This document shows positions 55,330 through 64,000 of a DNA stretch of 64,000 bases, one piece after another. Position numbers and translations under genes: made by a program. Location: assembly GCA_028551475.1 (NCBI GenBank), contig CM052354.1, positions 13,018,785-13,082,784 on the forward strand. The letters are read 5' to 3'. A model generated the notes under the pieces. The model was not told the origin of the DNA, did not search any database, and was given only the letters and a program-made list of their open reading frames with translations. Each line of letters starts with the position of its first letter. Positions within the stretch are counted from its first letter, which is position 1. The stretch comes from Casuarina equisetifolia (lineage: Eukaryota > Streptophyta > Magnoliopsida > Fagales > Casuarinaceae).

Positions 55330-56140
55330 AAGTAGTATCCTGAAGTTGACTCCTACTGATAGGACATCCTTCTTAATTTGTACCATTGAAACCATAGAAA
55401 CTAAGTGTGCTCCTAGAACAAATTTGCAAACCCATATTTACGTCTAGGTTGGTTGGTTTGTGGATGGCTTGGTAGATCTTATTAACAACAAATGTTATGT
55501 TTGGCTAAGTTAATATAAGATATTAAAGGCCCCCTACTATATTTCTACATGTGGAAGGTTAGGATGATAACTTTGTGTTGTTTTGTATTTGTGGTACTTG
55601 TGGTGGCAAATGGTTTATAGTTTGTCATTCTTACTCTTACAAGTAAATCAAGAGCATATTGCCATGGACTTGAATTACATCCCAAAAGGTCAACTCAATG
55701 GGAGGAGTAGCCAAGTCTCTTTTTATGACCATATCATCTACTTGCCTTTTCAACATGGGAAAATAAAGTCTGTTATATTCTCTCTCACCCAAATTCATGT
55801 CATCCTTGATGTAGGTGGAATCTTTTGCCTATCTCACACTAAAGGATAGTAGTCGCAAGTGCCACTGAGTAGGCTTAACGCTCACCTTACACTAAGGCAT
55901 AACAATAGCAAGCCCATTAGATTTTGTCCTTAACCAATTTATGCATGCACCGAGGGTGTAACATCTTTAGGTAGTCCTTCAAGTTGTTTGATATGTCAAG
56001 AGTTCACCAAGTCTTGCAATATTAATTAAATCAAATGGTGAGCTTATGCTACATGCCCTTTAAGATGGAGATTGACTATAAGTTTTTGTGTTAAGTTTGG
56101 AAGTTTTCTTCGAATTTGAATATCATGTTACGGTGATAAT
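55330..56140. other. Decayed repeat sequence between two copia relics
   Basis: No coherent frame. It includes a duplicate of the 54880-54960 phrase at 55680-55780 and a CACACTAAAGGATAGTAGTC block also seen as CACTAGAGGGATAACAATC near 54785. Confidence 0.45.
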
Positions 56141-56648
56141 AGCATGCTAGATTATTTGGCGTCTAGGGCTCTTAAAGGATTTGGAGGTCTTTTCTCTAGA
56201 ACATGTTATGCTTTACTATGATAATGAATCTACTATTAAACTTGTTGCCAACTCAATTGTTCATAGAAAGACTAAGCATATTAAGGTAAATTGTCATTAT
56301 CATATAAGAGAAAGTAGCTATGGAGATCATGTGTATGAAGCTTATTTCATCTTGAGATTACAGCATAAACATATTGACAAAGTTTTGAGAATTTCTAAGT
56401 GGCATTTTTTATTGGGCAAGTTAGGCATGTATGATTTATACCATGCACTAGCTTGAGGGTGAATGTCAAAAAAAGGATGATTTAATCTATTGTGCAATGT
56501 GTTATAGTGTAACTCGTATGGATCATCGTGTAATAGGAACAAACTCGAAGAACACTTGTTTACATAGCTTTACGTAATTCTTTGGTTGTTTTGTAACTAT
56601 TATACGCAAGTGATATAGATTAGCGAATTCCTCAATCCCTTGTATTCT
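56140..56648 (+). mobile_element. Ty1-copia 3' end: RNase H, polypurine tract and LTR
   Basis: The plus-strand frame at 56181-56456 has LYYDNESTIKLVANSIVHRK and TKHIKVNCHYHIRE, ending WHFLLGKLGMYDLYHALA and a stop: the end of a copia polyprotein. Right after it, GCTTGAGGGTGAATGTC looks like a decayed polypurine tract running into a TG-starting LTR at about 56463. The LTR seems to end in CA at about 56650. The body lacks the earlier domains, so this is a truncated element. Confidence 0.7.
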
Positions 56649-56694
56649 CATAAGATATCATACTTGATTTTAGCCAAAAATGCCAAGAAAGTAT
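56649..56694 (-). pseudogene. U2 snRNA 5' remnant (copy 7)
   Basis: Only the first ~45-50 nt of a U2 gene are recognisable: AATACTTTCTTGGCATTTTT, then GGCTAAAATCAAGT on the minus strand, with many changes. The rest of U2 should lie to the left but is replaced by the presumed copia LTR. A decayed USE-like phrase (GGATCTATACAGGACTAAAT) lies at about 56724-56743. Confidence 0.75.
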
Positions 56695-56699
56695 TCCTT

Positions 56700-57025
56700 T
56701 ACCACCGTTGTGTTATGTTATTGGATCTATACAGGACTAAATGTACTATTTGACCTTGTTAGTATGTTGCATAAGCTGCAGTGTACAGGTTATTTATCTT
56801 ATTTAATTTCTATTCTATAGGACTGACCTAAACAACTGAAAAATTTGCTAGTCAAACATTCATAGATTGACAATCCTTGCTTGCAAAAACCAGAACATAT
56901 TCTCAGGGTGTATCTGGCAACTTAACCAATCACTAGCCAACAAAATTCTTTTAGTGTTTCAAAGGTACACGACAGTAGAATTCTGGGTGCCAGACTCTTT
57001 TTGTGGTGCAACAAACTACCATTAT
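56700..57025. other. Flank of the U2 remnant
   Basis: The phrase TGTTGCATAAGCTGCAGTG (56763) matches 48989, beside the orphan USE, and related sequence at 49890. From about 56976 similarity to 61540 (unit C) begins. No gene is seen. Confidence 0.5.
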
Positions 57026-57681
57026 GAGACTCCCAAAAAGTTCCCATTTGAGTCAATGTTTTTATAGTCATAATAATCAGAAGGACAACAAAGCAATACC
57101 CTGTTGACAGTTAATATAGCCCTCTCCCATGTGTAAGATTGAGTTAAATTGAGAGCTATGTTTGACAATTTGTATTGGAAGTTTTACAAGTAGTATCTTC
57201 GATATATTGAATCACAAAAAATGCTTGAATCTGCACGCGTAGATACACATATTCGAGTTATCTTTTTGTGAAGTGCTTAACGTGTCTCTTCATGTTATAT
57301 CATATCTTTGGAGGGTTGACAGAGCACGCTGCTGGAGATGGCTATATCCTGTTTTGACAGATTTGGCGCTGCACTAGTGCTGAGAAGCTAACTGGCGGTG
57401 GGCTCAGAGATGATGACACAATTTGTACTCCAGTACTTACATGAAAGTGTATTTTCTTAACACTATCTCTAGGCTATTCACCTCAAAACTTGTGAAAAAA
57501 CACTTCAGGTTTGTACCAAACACTTTCTATCGGAACCCAGGTCTCGACTTCTTTTTTCCTTTTCCTTCTACCATGTACATGTTCTCTGTTCGGTCACTGT
57601 CAAGAGTCCATGTCCTTGTTGGACCTCTTGAGGGAAGAGTAAGAATCAATTAGAGTGCAAACTTCGAACTGAGACTTGGAA

Positions 57682-57875
57682 GGGAAGCGCCAGGCCCAAG
57701 CTGTAGTGCAACGCAAGGGCGACGCTCGAGGATCCCAGCAGCAAGCTACAGTGGTGGATCCTCTCCCAGAAAAAATTAGATTAATATCATGTGGATCGAT
57801 GACCCACGTATCAGATATTAAACTGATAAGAACAGATACTACACTTGATCTTAGCCAAAAGGCCGAGAAAGGTAT
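57682..57875 (-). ncRNA. U2: U2 snRNA gene, copy 5
   Basis: A full-length U2 on the minus strand with unchanged 5' stem-loop and branch-site element. The IIb stem is GTGGGTC with GATCCAC (one G-U pair). The 3' terminal end reads GGGCCTGGCGCTTCCC, slightly different from its sisters. The 3' box CAAGTCTCAGTTCGAAG is a fair match. USE and TATA-like elements are present at the normal spacing. Confidence 0.92.
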
Positions 57876-57897
57876 GCTTAGCTTTCATTTCGAATCC

Positions 57898-57952
57898 TAA
57901 TTTATTCTAACATCTGTTCTGTTTTATCATATTATATAGTCTATGTGGGACT
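57898..57952 (-). promoter_or_regulatory. U2 copy 5 promoter: TATA-like and USE
   Basis: GAATAAATTA (57898-57907) and AGTCCCACATAG (57941-57952) on the minus strand, 33 bp apart. Confidence 0.83.
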
Positions 57953-58179
57953 AAAAGAACTTAGAAGTTAATTTTGCTACCAAAAAGGAAGCTAAGATGA
58001 GTTAGTCACTGACCCAACTCGCCTTTCCGTTCTGAACAGGTATACTTGTGGTTTTCTTTTTCCTGATTAACTCCTCACAGTCTGATGGAAAATAGAATTC
58101 ATCAAAAAAGGAATACTGAAGTTCTATCAATCTAACTCTTTAAAAACCGAACTGTAGATTGTCATAGCATGTGAAAGGA

Positions 58180-58860
58180 AAGATTCGCAAATGATTCTTG
58201 CAGTTTCTGTATCCATAAACCATGCTTTTCCATTGTGCATCCAGGATTATGTTTGGTAGGAATTTCATCTCAGTCAGCCACTACTACTCTGACATGATTG
58301 AAACCTCGATTGTTTTCACTGCACCTGTTCTTGATGCCATGGGCTACAACTTACATTTAGCTCCTGTATGTGCTGTGTGTCTCTGAATGAGGGATGGCAA
58401 AGAGCAAAACTCACAACCTACTGCCACTTCCCAAACCAAAACATTACAAGTGGTGGCTTCGTGTGCCTTCTTACACCCTCTTTCTCCTTGCAGGCCACTT
58501 TGCAGCCAATCTCTTGGGAAGATTATACTATGGCAAAGGTGGGAATAGCAAATGGATGGCAACATTTGTTCAATCAGCGGGCTTCCCAGTTTCGCTTCCC
58601 CTTCCCCTTCTCTTCCCACCAACCGTAGGATCCACCGTAAACACTTTCTCTGCAAGATCACGATCTCTCTCCACCCTCGCCTTCCTATACCTAGATTTTG
58701 GCCTTCTCTTGACAGGAGACAGCATGTTTCCATCCTTGCGGTGATACTTTTCCATGACAAGTTGGATGTAGTGAAAGTGATGGCCCTGCTGTTAGCCATC
58801 GGGGGCTTCCTTCCATACATCTACCAGCATTATCTGAATGACTCAAACCAAAGAAGACCA
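58180..58860 (+). pseudogene. Purine permease pseudogene of unit B
   Basis: It is closely similar to the intact permease from HYKWWLRVPSYTLFLLAG to LDFGLLLTGDSM (58440-58725), then jumps to the end of the gene (LAVILFHDKLDVVKVMALLL, 58733-58850). Compared with the intact copy, about 577 bp are missing (52670-53246 there). Since 577 is not a multiple of three, the frame ends eight codons later at a TGA. Exon 1 is also deleted, and the intron acceptor TCTGGATAG has become TCTGAATGAGG. About six of ten membrane segments are gone, so no transporter can be made. A short product of up to 116 residues from 58394 is possible but unlikely to function. Confidence 0.9.
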
Positions 58861-60136
58861 AACCACAATACAGATTCATTTTTTCTTCTCTGGTATTCTA
58901 TAAATTTAAAGCCTCCGTCCAAGCCTCAACATGGTTAAACAATTGCTCCTCCTGTTAATCAGTTTCACCATTGAAAGAAAAGGCTGAAATTTTCGTCCAT
59001 TATATAGCTGATATCAGCCCTCTACAAAAGATTATGTTTAATTGTATAATAACAAAAGAGCTTTTGGAAAAGTACACAAACCAATTTTAAAGATTTGATT
59101 CATGTAGTTTAATAAAACCATCTTTAGAACACATTTGTACTGTAATTAGGTAGGGGCTGCGCGAACGCAAGCCCCCACTACCACAAATTATGATGTAGTC
59201 TCTCCCACTTTGGGGAGACCTTAGGCAAGCACCCCTCCCAAGTGCAGTGGAGGTCACTAGCCTAAGCTATGGTCCTTTATGATCAACCATTGACTCCGCC
59301 CAGGTAAGTAAGTTAATCTGCTGCTCACACTTCTAATATGTACAGGCACATCTCTACTTGTTCAATCTTAGAATCCCAATGTGGGACTGCTCGAGTAGAC
59401 TCAAGGCCGATTAATTTACATTTTTCACTATTATTAATAAATATAGAACCAATTTTTTTTAATCACCAAATGTTTTTCTCCAAAAAATCCAAAAAGTCCT
59501 TCATTATTTATATTGTAATAAGATACAATACCAAAAAGAAAGAAAAAAGAAAAAAAAAAAGAAACTTCCCCATTTAGCTGTCAAAGGCATAAAGGGTTTG
59601 ACTTGAGTACAATGAGGTCATGTATATTATCCACCGACTTTGCACAAAGCTAAACATCTGCTTTACTAGGGATTTAGTCTTCCTATTTTTTTTCTTTGGT
59701 GATATAAGACTTGTTTGGTAACAACCACCACTAATTTTGCCCTAACCAGCTCCACTCATCCAAAATAATAGTACTAATAACCAAAAAAAAGAAAAAGAAA
59801 AACAATAGTCTTGCAACATATTTGTAGTGTTGTGCTGCTTGACTGGGGTCTGCAGGGGTCAAACGTAAAAGGAAGTGCAATTTCTCATCTCATCCTTCTT
59901 AATCATCCAAATCTTCATTTAGCACCCAAGAAAGAAAATTAGAATTGTAATTTTCTTGATTTAGAGACTAAAATCAGATTCATTGTGCTTTCATAGACGG
60001 AAAAAAGTTGCTACTCAAGCTAATTCTAATCTTTAGTTGGATGTAGTTTCTAGTTGTTTGTCCCAATAAACGAGTTGTAGCACATGTAGTTTCCGGGTCA
60101 AATTGGTGCTTCGACTTTCCAAGTCTTGGGTCCTGC

Positions 60137-60460
60137 TTGGAAGCACTATTTCATGTAAATTTTGAAAACGACGAGAACCATTGCAAGCCAACAGTGTCAT
60201 CGTCACTTCCTGTGTCCTCACCATTTGATGTAAGGCCAATTCAAACCATGCTCCAATCAATTGACAAACGAGACAACAAAGACAGGGGGAGCGTGTGTCA
60301 CGACTTGGGGAATGCACGGTGTATCCATGATGAACCAAAACATCTAAAGAGAGATGGTATGGTGATAAGAAACTCTCTTTCCGTCTCTTGCCGTGAGGCA
60401 AAAGCTGAAGAACTAATCCCTCATCGTCTGACTCCAAGTGATTCCTGTATCAACAAGTAA
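60137..60460. other. GC-richer segment with open frames on both strands, unassigned
   Basis: Both strands are open for 107-134 residues (plus: DENHCKPTVSSSLPVSSPFD; minus: MESDDEGLVLQLLPHGKRRK). It stands out from the AT-rich surroundings at the right edge of unit B, but I recognise no family and see no promoter. It could be an exon relic. Confidence 0.3.
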
Positions 60461-60479
60461 AACAATCAACTTGCAGCCA

Positions 60480-61080
60480 CCCACAATCGATTTTGCCTAG
60501 AAATTCTTCAAGTTTGAGGAAAACAATAAAATTGGAAGCGAATGATTAGATTCAATTTGAATTAATGATCAATTAAAGAAAATAAATTTTACAATTATGT
60601 AATGAATTTCATAAGATAAAGTTTTCTCCAAACTCCATTCAACTTGAACAGTCGGTGTGCATGAGGTGTCGAGGAATGTAGTCTCATACTAAAAGATAGG
60701 ATCTTTAGGTTATGCTTAAAAATAAATTTATATTATTTACTCACATCTTGACTTTTGAATTAAATATTAAACCTATTTAATAGAATTTAATATGAAAAAA
60801 TAAAAACAAAACTCAAATAGGAGACAAGACGTTCAATGAGATGGTGACAATTACAGACACCTAATAATGTAAGCCTAAGTAACATATTTGCAATAACCTA
60901 CACTGCAAGTGACCACAAGCAATAAGATCCTTTATTAATCATGAAAGTTCTATATTGAAATGATATAATTTTGGCATTGTTTAAGTATAAAAACATTTCT
61001 CAAATCCATAAGTTAGCTTTTGAACCTCTATTGCCTAAGCCCACAATATAGTCACTTTGTAACATCCATCTCAATCACCC
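60480..61080. other. AT-rich spacer
   Basis: No gene or repeat structure that I can name. Confidence 0.45.
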
Positions 61081-61089
61081 CTAAGTAAT

Positions 61090-61539
61090 TCTTGACCATA
61101 GATGGCATGGTGCCATGGTTAAGAAGATTTGGGCATTAGAGTTTAATCATGCATTAGATTTAGTTGTTCTTCTTACATGACATAAACTTGTTGGATGTAA
61201 TTATGTTTATAAGATTAAGCATCAAGTTTATGAGAGTATTGGTAGATACAAGACATGCCTTGTTGCCAAGGTTATAGTCAATGCAAAAGGATTGATTATG
61301 AGAAAACTTTCTCCTTAGGAAGGAAGATGATCATGATTTGAATTATGGAATGCCTTGTTACAATCATGAGTTAAGAGACCCATTATATGGATGTATATAA
61401 TGCTTTCATTTAGGGTGACTTGGATGCCGAGGTGTAAATGACAATTCCTAAGGACATTTAGTGATTTAGGCAAGGCAGTGCACAAGGTTCGTCACCCATG
61501 GAAATCAATTTATGGACTCAAACATGCATTATGGAGTTG
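61090..61539 (+). mobile_element. Ty1-copia reverse transcriptase relic
   Basis: The plus strand carries decayed copia motifs in order: a YVYKIKHQV...IGRYKTCLVAK block (61195-61270, family pattern WVFKIKxxxDGxxxRYKARLVAKG), an AFI-stop-GDLDAEV-stop-MTIPK block (about 61400-61460, family AFLxGDLxEEVYMxxPxGF) and KSIYGLKHA (about 61503-61530). Several stops and frameshifts show it is dead. It abuts the left edge of unit C. Confidence 0.8.
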
Positions 61540-62628
61540 GTAGAATTCTAGGTGCCAAGCTTATGTTGTGCAACAAACAACTGGTATGAGCCTCCTCCCA
61601 AAAAGTTTCCATTTGAGTCAATGCTTTCATCATTAATAATAATTAGGACAATAAAGCAATATCTTGTTTACAACTTATATAGCCCTCTCTCATGTGTAAG
61701 ATTGAGTGAAGTTGAAAGTTATGTTTGACAACTTGTAATGAAAGTTTTATAAAGTAATATTCTTTATATATTCAATCACAAAAAATACATCAATCTACAC
61801 ATGTAAATACACATATTCTAATTATCTTTTGTGAAATGCTAATATATCTTTACAAGTTATATCATATCTTTTTGAGGACACAATTTCTACTCTAGTAGTT
61901 GCACAAGAAAGATAGTAATAAGAAATAAAGTGCAAACTAAGACAAACTTTATTACTATAACAAAATGAATTTAAGCTTTTTTTTTGTGTGTGTGTGTGTA
62001 AAAACAAAGCATATGGGTGGCACATATATATAGCCAGCAACCCTTACACAACATAATACAATATTATTTTTAAGTTACATGACCACGAAAAAATAAAATT
62101 TTCCTTGGTCAGGTAGTTGGTTTCTCCTCATTCTTCATGGTTGGTTCTTCTTCTTCACTATCTTTCTTTTAAGGTGCCACCTTCTTTATACTCTCTAGTA
62201 TTGCCAATCCCGGCGGTGTTACATTTTTCTTGTCTCCTACCTAGAATGCTCATTGTTTTGTGAGTCTTGCCAAGCTAACTGGCTTGTACTAGGGACATGG
62301 TGCATGCAGAGTGTGGTTAGTTAGCTCCAGTTTCATAGCAGGGTTGTTAGTCAACTCCAAATTCATGGCAGGTGGTGGGAGAGACTCTTGCAATAGCCTT
62401 AGTATACTTTCTCCACTCTCGACTGTGTATTATCTTAACAGCATCTCTAGGCATCCGAACTCAGGTCTCGACTTTTTTTTTCCCTCTTCCTACTACCATG
62501 TAAAAGTTCTCATTGATTTTTCCCTTTACCTACTACCATGTAAAAGTTCTCATTGATATGTCCGTTTCGAACCTCTCGAGGGAAACGTAGATATCAATTA
62601 GAAGCAAACTTTAGACTTAGACTTGGAA

Positions 62629-62822
62629 GGGGTGCGCCAGGCCCAAGCTGTAGTGCAGCGCAAGGGCGACGCTCGAGGATCCCAGTAGCAAGCTACTGTG
62701 GCGGATCCTCCCCCAGGAAAGATTAGATTAATATCATGTGGATCGATGACCTACGTATCAGATATTAAACTGATAAGAACAGATACTACACTTGATCTTA
62801 GCCAAAAGGCCGAGAAAGGTAT
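62629..62822 (-). ncRNA. U2: U2 snRNA gene, copy 6
   Basis: A full-length U2 on the minus strand with unchanged 5' stem-loop and branch-site element. The IIb stem has one side changed (GTAGGTC) and the other not (GATCCAC), leaving an A-C mismatch, so this copy may be less fit. The 3' box CAAGTCTAAGTCTAAAG is good, the USE is at 62888, and the TATA-like element is GAATAAATG. Confidence 0.92.
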
Positions 62823-62845
62823 GATTAACATCTATTTCGAATACC

Positions 62846-62898
62846 CATTTATTCTAACCTCTGTTTTGTCATTTCATATTATATAGTCTATGTGGGAC
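62846..62898 (-). promoter_or_regulatory. U2 copy 6 promoter: TATA-like and USE
   Basis: GAATAAATG (about 62846-62854) and AGTCCCACATAG (62888-62898) on the minus strand, about 33 bp apart. Confidence 0.82.
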
Positions 62899-63360
62899 TA
62901 ATGCGTTTTGCTTTTGAATAACCACCATCCAGAGTGCTGTCCTCGTTATCCATCGTTCTCTTACTGTCTTGATTTTGGCAGTTTCAGAAAAAAGGATCCC
63001 TCTAAACAAAAATAGCGAGCAAAACTTGAAGCCATTTGTTAATCGTATTGGGCAGTTCCCATCCTCATGGGAAATCATTATCCTGCCGATTTTGACTGAT
63101 ACTAAAAGAACTTGCGAGTCAATTTTGCTACGAAAACGAAAGCTAAGATGAGGGGACACTTTTAGTATCCAAACTAAAGTATTCTAACGCATCTGAACGG
63201 TTCAAAATGTGGAAAGGCTGATATCGGCCTGATTATGTCGTTTCTTGTTTAGCTTGTTGAGTTTTAGATAAGTGTGGCCTATGAGTGCAGAAAGCGCTCG
63301 CTGAAACAGCTAAAGATGACCATTTTAAAGGTTAGATAACGTTGCACCAAACTTGTATAC

Positions 63361-63942
63361 TCAAGATCTACAACAAGAAACCCCTGGTTAGTCACTGACC
63401 CAACTCGCCTTTCCATTGTGAACATGTATACTAGTGCTTTTCTTTTTTAGTTTTAACACCTCACAGACTGATGTTCTGAGTTTTGACTCAGGAAATCAGA
63501 AAGCCAAGAGCTGTATCAATCTAACTCTCTAAACCTGACTGGAGATTGTCATAGTATGTGAAATGAAAGATTCATAAACCGTGCAAGAAACCATGGTTTT
63601 CCATTGTGCTTTCGTGATAATGTTTGCTAGAAACTTCATCCAAGGCAGTCACTAATAGTCAGATATGATCGAAAACTCGCTTGTTTTCTCTGCACTTGTT
63701 CTTGAAGCCATGGACTACCGCTTACATTTAGCTCCTGTATGTGCTGTGTCTCTGAATAGGTGATGACAGAGAGCAAAACTCACATAAAGGCTCCTCTATC
63801 ACCAACCTACTGCCATTATAAGTGGCGGCTTCGTGTGGCTTCTTACACCTTCTTTCTCCTTGCCGGCCGATCTGCGGCTACTCTCATGGAAAGATTATAC
63901 TATGACAAAGGTTGGAATAGCAAATGAATGGCAACATTTGTT
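63361..63942 (+). pseudogene. Purine permease pseudogene of unit C
   Basis: An exon-1 relic (ACAACAAGAAACCCCTG then the donor GTTAGT, near 63371-63390) lacks the ATG of the intact gene. The second exon begins after TCTGAATAG at 63760 with TESKTHIKAPLSP and continues HYKWRLRVASYTFFLLAGRS. About 15-21 bases before HYKW are missing. A tryptophan codon is now TGA at 63925. Similarity stops abruptly at about 63942, where unrelated sequence begins. It cannot make a transporter. Confidence 0.87.
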
Positions 63943-64000
63943 GGCTTATTTTGTAAGCTCATGTAATTCGAGCTTTATCAATGAGCATAAACAGTTCTCT

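Larger units (their letters stand above)
57026..60130. repeat. Segmental duplication unit B (U2 copy 5 + broken permease)
   Basis: Collinear with unit A but with deletions. The left flank (57050-57440) matches 50241-50520 and 61613-61900. The interval between the U2 promoter and the permease lost two pieces, including permease exon 1. The right flank (59380-60130) matches 53840-54520, for example around TTAATTTACATTTT and TTGTTTGTCCCAATAAA. Confidence 0.8.
61540..64000. repeat. Segmental duplication unit C, cut by the window end
   Basis: From GTAGAATTCTAGGTGCCA the order matches unit B, and from 61613 it matches units A and B. It includes U2 copy 6 and a permease relic. The stretch between them (62900-63360) is closer to unit A (51400-51860) than to B, because B has deletions there. 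A TG-run at 61985-62000 and a duplicated TACTACCATGTAAAAGTTCT (62490, 62530) lie in its left flank. Confidence 0.8.

Overview
The window is nuclear DNA of a dicot plant. It is AT-rich, has long GT-AG introns, plant-only gene families (invertase/PME inhibitors, purine permease, LRR-malectin receptor kinase, RABH1-type GTPase, nuclear group II maturase), Ty1-copia relics and plant-type U-snRNA promoters. Species cannot be settled; a woody eudicot is plausible.

0-16 kb is gene-poor. It holds a decayed COX6b copy (minus, 1345-1791), a small GC-rich ORF with its own TATA box (minus, 2490-2714), an invertase/PME inhibitor gene (4281-4826), and a five-exon gene for a pseudokinase joined to a KEN-type (IRE1/RNase L-like) C-terminus (about 10678-12211). 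Between these lie AT-rich DNA and probable transposon debris.

17.3-27.7 kb is one 24-exon LRR-malectin receptor-like kinase. All splice sites were placed by eye, and the joined frame is 2,994 bp (997 aa) without a stop. A second inhibitor gene (32094-32669) and an intronless mitochondrial-type maturase of the nMAT1/nMAT2 class (minus, 33386-35593) follow. A complete six-exon RABH1b (Rab6-type) gene spans 38135-43372.

43.8-64 kb is the most unusual part. Six full-length U2 snRNA genes, all on the minus strand, lie at 43788, 44768, 49588, 51125, 57682 and 62629. Each has an upstream sequence element (USE), most have a recognisable TATA-like element, and each has a 3' box. A seventh copy is a 5' stub next to what looks like the end of a copia LTR. 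From about 50.2 kb the array is organised as repeated [U2 + purine permease] units: unit A has an intact two-exon permease (368 aa), unit B a permease with a ~577-bp internal deletion and no first exon, and unit C a permease with a stop and truncation at the window edge. The first U2 pair instead duplicated together with a piece of RABH1b intron 5. The region records U2 gene multiplication by local segmental duplication, with neighbouring protein genes carried along and then decaying.
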